Shown: positions 33,964 to 44,820 of the stretch, in pieces
How the letters are laid out: each line of letters starts with the position of its first letter
How positions within the stretch are numbered: the first letter of the stretch is position 1
NCBI RefSeq assembly: GCF_002993975.1
Contig: NZ_POSO01000003.1
Span: 130,587-194,586, forward strand
Direction of reading: 5' to 3'
Origin: Apilactobacillus micheneri
Lineage (GTDB): Bacteria; Bacillota; Bacilli; Lactobacillales; Lactobacillaceae
DNA length: 64,000 nt
Notes under the pieces: model-generated
What the model saw: only the letters and a program-made list of their open reading frames with translations
Database searches by the model: none
What the model was told of the DNA's origin: nothing
Program-made: the position numbers and the translations under genes

Positions 33964-35496
33964 TTAATGCTTAAAATGACGTTTGCCACTAAATACTAGA
34001 GCTATACCTAATTCATTGGCCTTATCAATTGAAGCCTGGTCTTTAATACTACCACCAGGCTCAACAATCGCTTTTATACCATGCTTGGCCGCAAATTCGA
34101 CACAATCATCCATAGGGAAGAAAGCATCAGACGCTAAAATAGCTTTATCATAACCAGCTTTAGGTTGGGCTTTATCAATCGCGATTTTAGTTGAATCAAT
34201 CCGATTCATTTGGCCTGCACCAACCCCAAGAGTTTTAGTATCAGTTGTCACCACAATCGCATTACTCTTAACATGCTTAACAACATTTTGACCAAATGCC
34301 AAAGCTTTTAATTGATCTGCAGTGGGGTTAACTTTAGAAACAACTTTAAAATTAGCTGGTTCTTCATGTAAAAGATCACGATTTTGTACTAACATTCCAC
34401 CTAATACACTAACTTCATCATGTCCGTTCTGATCAATAGAACCAAATGAAAGTGTAATTAAACGGATATTTTTCTTTTTAGCCAAAACATCATATGCTTC
34501 ATCGGTGAATGAAGGAGCAATTACAATTTCTAAAAAGATAGAATGCATCTTTTGGGCAGTTGCTAAATCAACTTCACGATTTAAAACAATAATTCCACCA
34601 AAAATAGATATTGGATCAGCATCAAAAGCTTCTTGCCAGGCATCTAACAAATTATTGGCTGTTCCAATTCCACAAGGGTTCATATGTTTTAGTGCAACGA
34701 CAGTTGGTTGATTAGGAAATTCAGCAATTACTCTTAGTGCCGCATCAGCATCCCTAATATTGTTATATGACAAAGCTTTACCATGTAATTGTTTTGCATT
34801 AGCTAAGGAGTACTTTTCAGAGATGGCTTGCTTATAATATGCAGCTTGTTGATGACTATTTTCACCATAGCGCATATTTTCTACCTTTTCATAAGTTAGA
34901 GTTAATTTATCAGGGAATTCCTCGTTGGTTAAGTATTTAGCAATTAAAGCATCATAAGCCGCAGTTTGTCTAAACGCTTTGGCTGCTAAATGACGATGAT
35001 ATTTACTATCTAGTTTATTGTCATCATATCTTTCGATGTAATCATCGTAATCATTAACATCGGTTAATACGATTACATCTTGGCTATTCTTAGCAGCTGC
35101 CCTCAACATTGAAGGACCGCCAATATCAATGTTTTCAATTGCTTCATCATCTGTTACACCCGGTTTTTCGATTGTTGCTTTAAATGGATAAAGATTTACA
35201 CATACTAAATCGATGGGCTGGATGTTTTCAGCTGATAATTGTTTCATATGTACTGGATTATCACGTTTTGCTAAAATACCAGCATGAATTCTAGGATGCA
35301 ATGTTTTAACACGTCCATCAAGCATTTCTTGAAAGTTAGTTATATCTTCTACAGCGATTGCTTTTACACCATTATCCAATAATTTCTTTAATGTACCGCC
35401 TGTAGAAATAACTTGAAAGTTTCTGGCTTCTAGTTTCTTAGCGAATTCAACAATTCCGGTTTTATCATAAGCACTTAATAATGCTAATTTTTTCAA
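33964..35496 (-). CDS. purH: Bifunctional AICAR formyltransferase / IMP cyclohydrolase
   Basis: Last two steps to IMP, using 10-formyl-THF. The 510 residues hold the N-terminal cyclohydrolase domain ([40 protein letters not shown]) and the C-terminal transformylase ([36 protein letters not shown]). Start is TTG at 35496 behind AAAGGGG. It follows purN by one base. Ten bases after its stop a tRNA-like element begins. Confidence 0.96.
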   Translation of the reverse strand: MKKLALLSAYDKTGIVEFAKKLEARNFQVISTGGTLKKLLDNGVKAIAVEDITNFQEMLDGRVKTLHPRIHAGILAKRDNPVHMKQLSAENIQPIDLVCVNLYPFKATIEKPGVTDDEAIENIDIGGPSMLRAAAKNSQDVIVLTDVNDYDDYIERYDDNKLDSKYHRHLAAKAFRQTAAYDALIAKYLTNEEFPDKLTLTYEKVENMRYGENSHQQAAYYKQAISEKYSLANAKQLHGKALSYNNIRDADAALRVIAEFPNQPTVVALKHMNPCGIGTANNLLDAWQEAFDADPISIFGGIIVLNREVDLATAQKMHSIFLEIVIAPSFTDEAYDVLAKKKNIRLITLSFGSIDQNGHDEVSVLGGMLVQNRDLLHEEPANFKVVSKVNPTADQLKALAFGQNVVKHVKSNAIVVTTDTKTLGVGAGQMNRIDSTKIAIDKAQPKAGYDKAILASDAFFPMDDCVEFAAKHGIKAIVEPGGSIKDQASIDKANELGIALVFSGKRHFKH

Positions 35497-35497
35497 T

Positions 35498-36097
35498 TTA
35501 TAGTACCCCTTTATTAATTAATTCATGAATGGTATTTGGATATAATTGATGCTCGACATGATGAATCCTGTTTTCCAAATCTTTTAAACTATCTTTTGGA
35601 TATCTTTTAACTTTTGCTTGTGCAATAATTTTTCCAGTATCAACACCAGCATCTACATAATGGATTGTTACACCAGTTACATCTACATTGGCATTGTATG
35701 CATCTAAAATACCTTGTTTTCCAGGAAAATTAGGTAATAGTGCGGGATGAATATTTAAAATGCGTTTGGGAAAAGCATTTAATAAAGTTGGACCAACAAT
35801 TCGCATATAACCAGCTAAGAAAATTGTTGAAATGTCATTAGCTTTCAAACACCGTAAAATATTCTGTTCTCGTTCTTTTTTACTAATTCCCTTTTTAACT
35901 TCTGATATCAAAACTGGAACATGATATTTTTCTGCTCTTTTGATTACATAAGCATTGGGATGATCACACACTAGCAATCCTATGTTAATTGGTAATTTAG
36001 CTTTCATAATCGCTTCAAAATTGGTGCCGTTCCCTGAAGCAAAGACAGCAGCATTTAATTCTTTATTTTGATTAAATGAATTCAACTGCTTGTTCAT
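35498..36097 (-). CDS. purN: Phosphoribosylglycinamide formyltransferase
   Basis: Transfers a formyl group from 10-formyl-THF to GAR. Family motifs are [15 protein letters not shown] near the N terminus, [15 protein letters not shown] with the catalytic His, and [13 protein letters not shown] with the catalytic Asp. The N terminus carries a short extension of about 14 residues. Its ATG lies 26 bases inside the end of purM, so the two are translationally coupled. Confidence 0.95.
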   Translation of the reverse strand: MNKQLNSFNQNKELNAAVFASGNGTNFEAIMKAKLPINIGLLVCDHPNAYVIKRAEKYHVPVLISEVKKGISKKEREQNILRCLKANDISTIFLAGYMRIVGPTLLNAFPKRILNIHPALLPNFPGKQGILDAYNANVDVTGVTIHYVDAGVDTGKIIAQAKVKRYPKDSLKDLENRIHHVEHQLYPNTIHELINKGVL

Positions 36098-37106
36098 TTC
36101 TTTTCACCACCTTACCAATTTCATAGTAATTCTCGTTTTTTTCATTCAGCTCATTAATCACCTTCTTTAAATTCTTAGGATCGACTACTAATATCATCCC
36201 AATCCCTTGATTAAAAACTTGGTCCATTTCATGTTGGATTAATTTTCCTTTTACTTGTAAGAAATTAAAGATTTCTGGTACATGCCAACTACCGTGGTTA
36301 ATTTTTGCGGTTAAATTTTCTGGAATCATTCTTGATAAATTGTAAGTAATTCCACCACCAGTAATGTGAGCCATTGCATTGATTAGGTTTGATTTTACTA
36401 AAGGATAAACGCTATTGTAATAAAGTTTGGTTGGCTTTAATAAAATATTAATTAGTTTGCCTGACATCCCTTGATATTGCTTATTTAAATCTAAATTTGC
36501 ATCATCAATAATTTTACGAACTAATGAGTATCCATTTGAATGAATACCAGATGATGACAAGCCAATCAAAATATCATTTTCATGAACATTTTCTTTAGAA
36601 AGTAATGAACTATGATCAGCGATACCTACTGCAAACCCACTTAAATCATAATCTTTGGCTTGATAAATACCCGGCATTTCGGCCATCTCACCACCAATTA
36701 GTGACAATCCAGCTTGTTTACAACCTTCAGCAATCCCGGAAACTATCTTTTTAACCTTATTTGGTTCCAATTGGCCAACTCCTAAATAATCTAAAAAGAA
36801 AAGTGGTTGGGCACCTTGTGCCAAAATATCGTTAGCACACATTGCTACTAAGTCAATCCCAATAGTATTATGTTGATTAGCTTGAATTGCTAATAACAAT
36901 TTAGTTCCAACACCATCAGTCCCAGATACTAGTACTGGATTATTAAGATTACTGATATCATTTGCTAAACCGTATTCAGCACCGAAACCACCAATCCCAG
37001 ATATTACATTTTTATCTTGAGTAGATTTAACGATTTGACTAATATTTTTAACGGCTGCTATTCCATTATCAATATTGACGCCCGCCTTTTGATATTCATT
37101 AGGCAA
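36072..37106 (-). CDS. purM: Phosphoribosylformylglycinamidine cyclo-ligase (AIR synthetase)
   Basis: Makes AIR from FGAM with ATP. The 344-residue protein has the N-terminal GIGGFGAEYGLAND and the strongly conserved VSGTDGVGTKLLLA loop, followed by GEMAEMPGIY and HITGGGITYNL. Start is TTG at 37106 with GGGGTG upstream, one base after the purF stop. It overlaps purN downstream. Confidence 0.96.
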   Translation of the reverse strand: MPNEYQKAGVNIDNGIAAVKNISQIVKSTQDKNVISGIGGFGAEYGLANDISNLNNPVLVSGTDGVGTKLLLAIQANQHNTIGIDLVAMCANDILAQGAQPLFFLDYLGVGQLEPNKVKKIVSGIAEGCKQAGLSLIGGEMAEMPGIYQAKDYDLSGFAVGIADHSSLLSKENVHENDILIGLSSSGIHSNGYSLVRKIIDDANLDLNKQYQGMSGKLINILLKPTKLYYNSVYPLVKSNLINAMAHITGGGITYNLSRMIPENLTAKINHGSWHVPEIFNFLQVKGKLIQHEMDQVFNQGIGMILVVDPKNLKKVINELNEKNENYYEIGKVVKRNEQAVEFI

Positions 37107-37107
37107 A

Positions 37108-38556
37108 TTATTTCACCCCTTTACTTTGCTCGATTTGTTTGGTTTCTGCATCGTATTTATCCTGATAGTCATATAATTTTGTTGGATACTTGCCATCAAA
37201 GTATGCTGTACATAATCCATGATACTGATTATCAGAATCAATATTAATCGATTTAATCATGCCGGGGATGCTTAAATATGCTAATGAGTCTGCCCCGATG
37301 GATTCTCTAATTTCTTCAACCGTTTTATTAGCACCAATTAATTCGGCTTTGCTTTCAATATCGACACCATAAAAGCATGGATATTTGATAACTGGCGATG
37401 CAATTCTAACGTGAATTGATTTAGCACCAGCTGCTTGAAGTAATTTAACGATATATTTACTAGTAGTCCCTCTTACAATTGAATCATCCACTAATATTAT
37501 GTCTTTACCTTGAACCACTGACTTTACAGCCGCTAGTTTCATTGAAACACCACGTTCACGCTTATCCTGGGTAGGTTCAATAAAAGTCCTGGCAACATAT
37601 TGATTTTTAATCATTCCCATATCAAACGGAATACCACTTGCTTGAGCATATCCAATTGCAGCATCTAAAGAAGAATTAGGCACTCCCAACACAACATCTG
37701 CTTTTACGGGATGCTCTTGAGCAATGGTTGCCCCCATCTTTTTTCTAGCTTCATGAACACTAACTCCATGAATTACTGAATCAGCTCGAGCAAAGTAAAT
37801 ATATTCCAATGAACAAACGGTCAAGCCTTGCGATTTGGTAAAATGATTGATCGTATATCCATTGTTATTAATTGTTATCATTTCACCAGGCTGTAAATCT
37901 CTAATATATTTAGCACCAATTTGATCTAGAGCACATGTTTCACTGCACAAGATATAACTACCGTCTTTATTTTGACCCAAAACGATAGGTCTAAGCCCAT
38001 GCGGATCAGCAATACCAATCATGCCCTTGGCAGTCATAATAATAAATGCAAAACCACCACGTAATTTTTTTAGGGATGTTTTTAAACGATCAATGAATTT
38101 ATCATGATTATCTAACATTACCAATAATCCTAAGAGTTCACTATCAGAGTCGGCTTGAAAATGTGCTCCATTTTTAGACAAATCTTTTCTTAATGTTTCA
38201 GCATTAGTTAAATTACCATTATGTGATATAGCAAACGGCATTCTAGGATCGTTAAAAAAGAAAGGTTGAATATTTTGTAGGCCACAGCTTCCAGCAGTTG
38301 CATAACGAATATGACCAATTGCTGAATTTCCAGTTAGTTTATCCAGATTATTTTGATTTTTAAACACCGTTGATAGGAGTCCTTGACCTTTGTGAGCATA
38401 TACTTTATTGCCATCAAAAGAGATAATTCCGGCACCTTCTTGACCACGATGTTGTAAACTATGCATTCCTAAATATGCATTTTCAGCAGCATCTTTAGCA
38501 TTCAAAATACCAAATATTCCACACTCTTCATTTAAACTTTTTATTTCATGTAGCAT
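37108..38556 (-). CDS. purF: Amidophosphoribosyltransferase
   Basis: Committed step of purine synthesis. ATG at 38556 behind GGAGGA gives a short propeptide and Cys12 (EECGIFG), the N-terminal nucleophile after processing. The glutaminase domain has GHIRYATAG and SHNGNLTNA, and the C-terminal PRPP motif is IILVDDSIVRGTTSK. In the C-terminal GLCTAYFDGKYP one of the iron-sulfur cysteines known from the Bacillus enzyme is tyrosine, so a cluster is doubtful. It overlaps the restored purL end by 16 bases. Confidence 0.95.
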   Translation of the reverse strand: MLHEIKSLNEECGIFGILNAKDAAENAYLGMHSLQHRGQEGAGIISFDGNKVYAHKGQGLLSTVFKNQNNLDKLTGNSAIGHIRYATAGSCGLQNIQPFFFNDPRMPFAISHNGNLTNAETLRKDLSKNGAHFQADSDSELLGLLVMLDNHDKFIDRLKTSLKKLRGGFAFIIMTAKGMIGIADPHGLRPIVLGQNKDGSYILCSETCALDQIGAKYIRDLQPGEMITINNNGYTINHFTKSQGLTVCSLEYIYFARADSVIHGVSVHEARKKMGATIAQEHPVKADVVLGVPNSSLDAAIGYAQASGIPFDMGMIKNQYVARTFIEPTQDKRERGVSMKLAAVKSVVQGKDIILVDDSIVRGTTSKYIVKLLQAAGAKSIHVRIASPVIKYPCFYGVDIESKAELIGANKTVEEIRESIGADSLAYLSIPGMIKSINIDSDNQYHGLCTAYFDGKYPTKLYDYQDKYDAETKQIEQSKGVK

Positions 38557-40759
38557 GCTAGACTGTCCTCCCATGCATTACGCAAATTAAATATATCACC
38601 AGTTAAACTCCCATTATTTAATTGCATATTTATTTTATGATTTGCAGTTGTATGACCAATCATCTCAGCCTTTTTACCAGCAATTTTTTCGAATTTGTCT
38701 TTGTTAATGGGATCAATCGTTAATACAAATCTGGACTGAGTTTCTGCAAATAATTGTTCTTTAGATATATTAATCTCGCCATTAAAGCCTAATCCTTTTT
38801 TGAATAAGCTTTCAGTAATGCTACGCCTAGTCCACCTTCACTAACATCATGAACACTGTTAGCTAATCCTTCTTTGATAATATTTTGTACTAACTTTTGA
38901 TTATCATATTCTTCGTTTAAATCAAAATGTTTAATGTCACCACTAATTTTTTTATTTAGCATTTTTTGTAATTCTGAGCCATTAAAATCGTCATATGTTT
39001 GGCCAATAACGTATACTAAATCGTTAGCTTTTTTAGCATGTTGATCCATAACATTGCTATTGTTTTCAATTAAACCAACCATGCCTACCATTGGGGTTGG
39101 ATAAATTGAATTACCATCGGTCTCGTTATATAGTGAAACGTTTCCACCGATTACTGGAGTGTCAAACTTTTTGCAAGCTTCTGACATTCCTTCAACCGAT
39201 TGATCCATTGAATAATAGCTGTCGGAATCATCAGGATTACCAAAATTTAAACAATCAGTAATGCCAATTGGTTGTCCTCCACTGGCTACAATATTACGAG
39301 CTGCTTCTGCAACGGCAATTTGTCCACCAACATAAGGATTTAAATATATATATCGACTATTACAATCAGTAGTCATTGCTAATGACTTGTTGGTGTGTCT
39401 AATTCTTACTATTGCTGCGTCACTACCTGGTGACAAAACAGTATTCGCTTGAACCCGACTATCATATTGACGATAAATGCTATTTTTTGAAGCGATAGTT
39501 GGCTGTGATAATAATTCTTTTAGTATCTGATATGTATCATCAAATGCTGGATAATAATCATTTGTCCTTTTTAACAATCGCTTAGGTTTTATGATTGGAT
39601 GGGAATATTCTGGAACATCATCAACTAGACTTTGGGTTGGAATATCACAAACTATCTCGTCTTGAAAGCTCAATCGATATTGACCATCATCGTTAACTTT
39701 TCCAATAACTTTAGCCTCAAGTTTATATTTTTTGAAAATATTAATAACCTCGTCTTCATGCCCTTTTTTGACACATAAAAGCATTCTTTCTTGAGATTCA
39801 GAGAGCATCATTTCATATGGAGTCATTCCAGATTCACGTTTAGGAACTAAATCTAGATTTAAGTCCACTCCACTATTTGCTTTAGCTGCCATTTCTGCAG
39901 AAGATGATACAATTCCCGCAGCTCCCATATCTTGAATACCAACTAAGATATCCGAATGATATTTAGTTATTTCTAAACAAGCATCTACTAATAGCTTTTC
40001 CATAAAAGGATCACCAACTTGAACTGCTGAACGTTCTGCTTCTTCTTTCTCGCTAAATTCACTTGAGGCAAAAGTAGCACCATTAATTCCATCACGTCCA
40101 GTTTTGGCACCTACATAAATAATGGAATTACCTAAACCCTTTGAACGACCAGTTTCCATATCCTTTTTATTCATTAATCCAACACACATTACGTTAACTA
40201 ATGGATTTCCATTATATGTATCGTCAAATCCAATTTCACCACCAACTGTTGGAATTCCAATACAATTACCATAATTAGCAATTCCTGAAACGACTTGAGA
40301 TAATAAAAAGCGATTTTTTTGGCTATCTAAATCGCCAAATCTTAGGCTATCTAATGATGCAATGGGTTTAGCTCCCATTGAAAAAATATCACGAATAATA
40401 CCACCAACTCCGGTTGCAGCTCCTTCATATGGTTCTACAAAACTGGGATGATTATGACTTTCTGCTTTAAAAACAACTGCTTGTCCATCATCAATATCTA
40501 AAACTCCAGCTCCTTCACCCGGGCCTTGTAAAACTCGTGATCCGTCTGACCAAAATTTTCTTAAAATAGATTTTGAATTTTTATATGAACAATGTTCACT
40601 CCACATCCCCGAAAACAAACCAATTTCCGTATAATTAGGTAATCTATGAATTAATTTATTTACAATTATTTTATATTCTTTTTCAGTTAATCCCATTTGA
40701 ACATATAATTTTTGATCACGAATTTCTTCGGCTGATGGTTCAATATGCTTTTTTAACAT
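38541..40759 (-). pseudogene. purL: purL, FGAM synthase large subunit, single-base frameshift near the 3' end
   Basis: The small-type PurL (about 739 residues if repaired) works with PurS and PurQ. The first 656 residues are in frame, with [28 protein letters not shown] and [15 protein letters not shown] at 38789 follows a run of six T on the plus strand (38796-38801). Adding one A to the minus-strand run restores [18 protein letters not shown] and continues to TAA at 38541, overlapping purF as usual. So only about 80 C-terminal residues are displaced. Either the sequence misses one base or PurL is damaged. Confidence 0.9.
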
Positions 40760-40761
40760 AG

Positions 40762-41430
40762 TTAGCTCCTTACCTTGTGATTTAAAATTGATTTAAAGAA
40801 TTTTAGTCCATCCTTGCTACCTAAAATATCTTCGACTGCTCTTTCTGGATGTGGCATCATTCCTAATACATTACCTTCTTTATTGACAATCCCTGCAATA
40901 TCAGAAATGCTACCATTAGGATTATTGTTATAAGTGAAAACAATTTGATGATTATCTTTAAGACTAGCTAAAGTGTCTTGATCACAATAATAGTGTCCCT
41001 CACCATGTGCGACAGGAATGTTAATTTGTTCATTCTTTTTGTATTCATTGGTAAAAATGGTTTGATTATTTGATACTGATAATTTTTCCCAATTAGAAAC
41101 AAATTGCATATTATTATTTTTAATTAAGGATCCGGGAAGTAAATGTGATTCGGTGAGAATTTGGAAGCCGTTACAAATACCAATAATTATTTTTCCATTG
41201 TTGGCAGCTTCTTTTATGCTCTTCATGATAGGAGATAAACTTGCAATTGCTCCGCTTCTTAAGTAATCGCCAAAGGAAAATCCTCCTGGTAGTAAAATCA
41301 CATCATACATATTAAGGTTAGTGTCTTCAGAAGAAACCATGTCACAATTTTCTCCAATTCCATCCTTGATTGCATAATATAAATCATTGTCACAATTAGA
41401 CCCTGGAAAACTAATTACTGCAAATCTCAT
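40762..41430 (-). CDS. purQ: FGAM synthase glutaminase subunit
   Basis: Class I glutamine amidotransferase that supplies ammonia to PurL. The nucleophile motif is GICNGFQIL (Cys near 86), with the His-Glu pair in [11 protein letters not shown] near the C terminus. N-terminal [12 protein letters not shown] and [12 protein letters not shown] are typical. 222 residues; it follows purS by four bases and precedes purL by two. Confidence 0.96.
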   Translation of the reverse strand: MRFAVISFPGSNCDNDLYYAIKDGIGENCDMVSSEDTNLNMYDVILLPGGFSFGDYLRSGAIASLSPIMKSIKEAANNGKIIIGICNGFQILTESHLLPGSLIKNNNMQFVSNWEKLSVSNNQTIFTNEYKKNEQINIPVAHGEGHYYCDQDTLASLKDNHQIVFTYNNNPNGSISDIAGIVNKEGNVLGMMPHPERAVEDILGSKDGLKFFKSILNHKVRS

Positions 41431-41434
41431 TGGA

Positions 41435-41683
41435 TTACACTTCCTTTATCTCATAGTGGTATGTTTCCATATTTTGATTAACTAATAATTCTTCGCATGC
41501 TTTTTTTAAAACATTCTCGGCATCTTCTTGATTATTTTCATTTAAATTAATTTCAAAATATTTTCCCTGTGAAATTGATTCAACACTTTGATGATTTAAA
41601 CTGTGTAACGCTTTTTTAATAGCTTCGCCCTGAGGATCTAAAATTGATGGTTTGTGACTTACATATAATTTAGCCAAATACAT
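41435..41683 (-). CDS. purS: FGAM synthase subunit PurS
   Basis: An 82-residue ferredoxin-like protein that bridges PurL and PurQ. The motif [14 protein letters not shown] and the central GKYFEINL are standard. A small gene in the right place of the operon. Confidence 0.95.
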   Translation of the reverse strand: MYLAKLYVSHKPSILDPQGEAIKKALHSLNHQSVESISQGKYFEINLNENNQEDAENVLKKACEELLVNQNMETYHYEIKEV

Positions 41684-41697
41684 AATATTATTGCTCC

Positions 41698-42408
41698 TTA
41701 TGCCAGTTCTTTTTGTAATTTATGTAAAACTTTGTAGTAGCCTTTCATCATATTTCCTTCGTTCTTACGAAAGACATCTTTATCTAATGATTCCTTTGTA
41801 TCTGTATCTATTAGTCGACATGAATCTGGTGAAATTTCATCAGCCAAAATTATATGATTGCTTTCATCTATTCCGAATTCCACTTTAAAGTCGACTAATG
41901 TAATATTTATTTCTTTAAATAAATTGATTAATGCTATATTTATTTTTAAAGCTAAATCACGCATTTTAGATAATTGATGTTCATTTGCAATATTCAAAGC
42001 TTGGACATCTAAATCATTTACCATTGGATCGTGAAGCTCATCATTTTTCATAAAGAATTCAACAACTGGTTTTGATAATTGCTGTAAGTTATTAGTGCCA
42101 AATCTTTTCTGAAAATGTCCTGATGATAAATTTCTTACTACTACTTCTAATGGAATCATATTCACCTTTTTATTTAACTGATCTGTATTTGATGTTTGTT
42201 CAATAAAATGATTAGGGATGTCAAATTTATTTAAATATTGAAAAATTAAACTAGATATTTGATTATTGACGGCCCCTTTATTTTCGATTTGTTCATTTCT
42301 TTTGCCATCACCAGCAGTAGTGTGATTTGTATAATGAACTTTTAAAACGTTTTTATCCTTAGTTTGAAACAATTGTTTAGTTTTACCTGAGTCGACTAAT
42401 TTATCCAT
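41698..42408 (-). CDS. purC: SAICAR synthase
   Basis: Joins aspartate to CAIR with ATP. It has 236 residues with SGKTKQLFQTKDKNVL at the start, DGKRNEQIENKGAVNN, VDFKVEFGID and the signature LADEISPDSCRLID. Fourteen bases separate it from purS. Confidence 0.96.
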   Translation of the reverse strand: MDKLVDSGKTKQLFQTKDKNVLKVHYTNHTTAGDGKRNEQIENKGAVNNQISSLIFQYLNKFDIPNHFIEQTSNTDQLNKKVNMIPLEVVVRNLSSGHFQKRFGTNNLQQLSKPVVEFFMKNDELHDPMVNDLDVQALNIANEHQLSKMRDLALKINIALINLFKEINITLVDFKVEFGIDESNHIILADEISPDSCRLIDTDTKESLDKDVFRKNEGNMMKGYYKVLHKLQKELA

Positions 42409-42424
42409 TGTTGTATGCTCCTAA

Positions 42425-43546
42425 TTATTTAAATTGTTCAACTTTATTTAATAAATCATCTATAGAATCGCCTATTACAGTAATATGCCCCATCTTACGT
42501 CCATTCCTGATGTCAGCTTTACCATAGTCATGTAAATGCCAATCAGGGTGATTATTGAGGTTTTTTCTTGCGACTGCAATATTAGATTCTAATAAATTAA
42601 CCATCACAGCTTTATGATCCATTTTTATTTTAGGAATTGATAAACCACAAATACATCTAATATGTGCTTCAAATTGTGATATGTTACATGCTTCAATCGT
42701 ATAATGTCCTGAATTATGTGGCCTTGGAGCCATTTCATTAACAATCAATTCATTGTTTGGTAGCAAAAAGAACTCAATGCCAAGTACTCCCGTTAAATCT
42801 AATTTTTGAGCTATCTTTACGGCAATATTTTTTGCTTTTTCATGAACTAAATCGTTTACACGGGCTGGAACAATACTAGTATGCAATATATGATTTTTAT
42901 GGATGTTTTCACTTAAAGGAAAAGTTTCTATCTGATTTTGATTATTTCTGGCAACCATAATTGATACTTCTTTATTAAACTTTACTTTTTCTTCTAGTAT
43001 CCATTCACGATTATTTAACTTTGTTAATGCATTGTTCATGTCTTTTTCATCATTAATATCAATTTGGTCATGCCCGTCATAACCACCTTCACATGTCTTC
43101 AATATGCTAGGAAATCCTATTTTACTTATAGCATTCTCTAAATCACTTTCACTATTAACATACTGATAATTTACAACTGGTAAATTATTATTAAATAAAA
43201 AATCTTTTTCTCTTTTACGATGACTAGTAATTGACAACTCATTTAATTTTTGTGGAACTAAAACTTTGTCTTTTATTTTTTTAATTGAGTTTTGATCTAC
43301 ATTTTCAAACTCATAGGTAATTAGATTAGATTTATTTGCTAAATTATTTAATGCTTTTTGATCATTATATTCAGCAATTATTTGAAAATCGGCTACCTGA
43401 GATGCCGATGAATGAGGCGTAGGATCTAAAATACCAACTTTATATCCCATAGATTTTGCAGATAGTGCCATCATCTGTCCTAATTGTCCACCACCTAAAA
43501 TTCCAATGGTATTTTGAGGTAAAACTAATTTATTCGAGCCTTTCAT
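42425..43546 (-). CDS. purK: N5-carboxyaminoimidazole ribonucleotide synthase
   Basis: ATP-grasp enzyme that carboxylates AIR. NTIGILGGGQLGQMMALSAK marks the N terminus, ILKTCEGGYDGHDQ the ATP loop, and NEMAPRPHNSGHYTIEAC the metal site. ATG at 43546 lies 17 bases inside purE with GGAGG upstream; a longer frame to 43603 lies in purE coding DNA and is rejected. Its product is the PurE substrate. Confidence 0.95.
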   Translation of the reverse strand: MKGSNKLVLPQNTIGILGGGQLGQMMALSAKSMGYKVGILDPTPHSSASQVADFQIIAEYNDQKALNNLANKSNLITYEFENVDQNSIKKIKDKVLVPQKLNELSITSHRKREKDFLFNNNLPVVNYQYVNSESDLENAISKIGFPSILKTCEGGYDGHDQIDINDEKDMNNALTKLNNREWILEEKVKFNKEVSIMVARNNQNQIETFPLSENIHKNHILHTSIVPARVNDLVHEKAKNIAVKIAQKLDLTGVLGIEFFLLPNNELIVNEMAPRPHNSGHYTIEACNISQFEAHIRCICGLSIPKIKMDHKAVMVNLLESNIAVARKNLNNHPDWHLHDYGKADIRNGRKMGHITVIGDSIDDLLNKVEQFK

Positions 43547-44012
43547 TGCTATTAATTGCCTCCTTAGTTTGATTTCTTCTAAATGTATCCAATTTATCTG
43601 CAACTGTTGGATTATTTAAAGCGATTATTTGTGCTGCTAAAATAGCTGCATTTTTTGCTCCAGCATTTCCAATGGCAACTGTAGCCACTGGGACACCTGC
43701 TGGCATTTGAACCATTGATAATAGTGAATCAATTCCATTCAATGACTTAGTTTGTATTGGAATCCCAATAACCGGTAAATCTGTATTTGCAGCCATCATT
43801 CCAGGTAAATGTGCTGCTCCACCTGCTGCCGCAATTATCATTTTATAATGTTCGGATTTTGCTGAAGAAGCAAACTTTTGTAGTTCATTGGGCATCCTAT
43901 GGGCAGAAATAACATGTTTATCAAATGATACATTTAATTTTTTAAGCAATTCGGTCGTGACCCTAACTTTATCCCAATCAGATATAGATCCCATAACTAA
44001 TGCTACATCCAT
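43530..44012 (-). CDS. purE: N5-CAIR mutase
   Basis: Converts N5-CAIR to CAIR. The 160-residue protein shows MGSISDWDKV, SAHRMPNEL with the catalytic His, and AAAGGAAHLPGMMAA. First gene of the purE-K-C-S-Q-L-F-M-N-H-D operon, downstream of a promoter with a PurBox pair. GGGAGAG precedes the ATG. Confidence 0.96.
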   Translation of the reverse strand: MDVALVMGSISDWDKVRVTTELLKKLNVSFDKHVISAHRMPNELQKFASSAKSEHYKMIIAAAGGAAHLPGMMAANTDLPVIGIPIQTKSLNGIDSLLSMVQMPAGVPVATVAIGNAGAKNAAILAAQIIALNNPTVADKLDTFRRNQTKEAINSNERLE

Positions 44013-44044
44013 AAAAATATCTCTCCCTTATATTTAATAACTTC

Positions 44045-44073
44045 ATATTATCAACTAATTTTACATTGGTCAA
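44045..44073 (-). promoter_or_regulatory. pur operon promoter
   Basis: On the minus strand TTGACC (44073-44068), a 17-base spacer and TAATAT (44050-44045). Transcription would begin about 25 bases before the purE ATG. Confidence 0.8.
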
Positions 44074-44078
44074 CTAAA

Positions 44079-44121
44079 AATACGAACTATTTTAGTATTT
44101 ATATTTAAAATTGTTCGTATT
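44079..44121. promoter_or_regulatory. PurBox pair (PurR operator) upstream of purE
   Basis: AATACGAAC and its exact reverse complement GTTCGTATT, with the CGAAC cores about 25 bases apart, directly upstream of the -35 box of the pur promoter. This matches the inverted PurBox pairs bound by Firmicutes PurR, where PRPP controls binding. In lactic acid bacteria PurR usually activates. Confidence 0.8.
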
Positions 44122-44135
44122 TAATAATGAAAAAT

Positions 44136-44162
44136 AAAAAAGGGCATGCTAAATGCATACCC
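44136..44162 (-). terminator. Terminator of ydjM-like gene
   Basis: On the minus strand GGGTATGC / GCATGCCC with a 5-base loop, then TTTTTT. It insulates the pur promoter from the gene upstream. Confidence 0.85.
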
Positions 44163-44167
44163 CCAGA

Positions 44168-44713
44168 CTAATAATTAAAACTAATCACATATATTATTAA
44201 ATTAAATATAATTATTAATATTGAAATAAATAAAATAAAATTTTCTTTTTTCCCACCAACTTTGTATCTAAAAAATCCTTTTTTACGAACATTAACATTT
44301 TTATCGAACGGATAAAACCATCGAACCCCTTCAATTGAGAAAGAATCTTCAATTATATGTAATAACGTCCCAAAGGAAACACCATAATATAATAGTTTTA
44401 ATAAAGGATTATCAAATAATAACTGCCCATTTAAATAATCATTACTAGATAAATAGTATGATATAAAAAATAATAAGGCTATTATCCATATTGTATGCGA
44501 CCATGTTCTATGTCCCCACCAAGTCATTGGTTTTGCTGCTAATCCAACCTTTTTATTTATCTTTGTTTGTTTTTGATCAATATCAGGTAACTGTGCTCCA
44601 ATCCATATGCCAATTATCTCTGTTCCAGATATTAATAATGATTGATGTTCTATATTTATAAAACCTAGTGTAATTGCTTCGGATAAAGCAATGTGTGTTC
44701 TTCTTAAAGCCAA
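44168..44713 (-). CDS. YdjM-family membrane-bound metal-dependent hydrolase
   Basis: A 181-residue protein of the YdjM/DUF457 group with three or four hydrophobic segments. Conserved residues are the N-terminal RRTHIALSEA, GAQLPDIDQ, WWGHRTWSHTIW with the His ligands, and a Gly-Leu-Leu-His-type GTLLHIIEDSF. Enzyme activity is predicted only. TTG at 44713 with AAAGGATAG upstream is the likely start. Confidence 0.82.
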   Translation of the reverse strand: MALRRTHIALSEAITLGFINIEHQSLLISGTEIIGIWIGAQLPDIDQKQTKINKKVGLAAKPMTWWGHRTWSHTIWIIALLFFISYYLSSNDYLNGQLLFDNPLLKLLYYGVSFGTLLHIIEDSFSIEGVRWFYPFDKNVNVRKKGFFRYKVGGKKENFILFISILIIIFNLIIYVISFNY

Positions 44714-44792
44714 TTATTATCTATCCTTTTATTTTCTTTTTATTTTATCATATTTTTTAGTTAAAGTAACTATTTATTTATGATAATTAATA

Positions 44793-44820
44793 AAAAAGAG
44801 CTCATTTATGAGCTCTTTTT
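44793..44820. terminator. Terminator next to msrA
   Basis: GAGCTCAT and its complement around a very short loop, flanked by A- and T-runs, immediately after the msrA stop. Confidence 0.85.
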
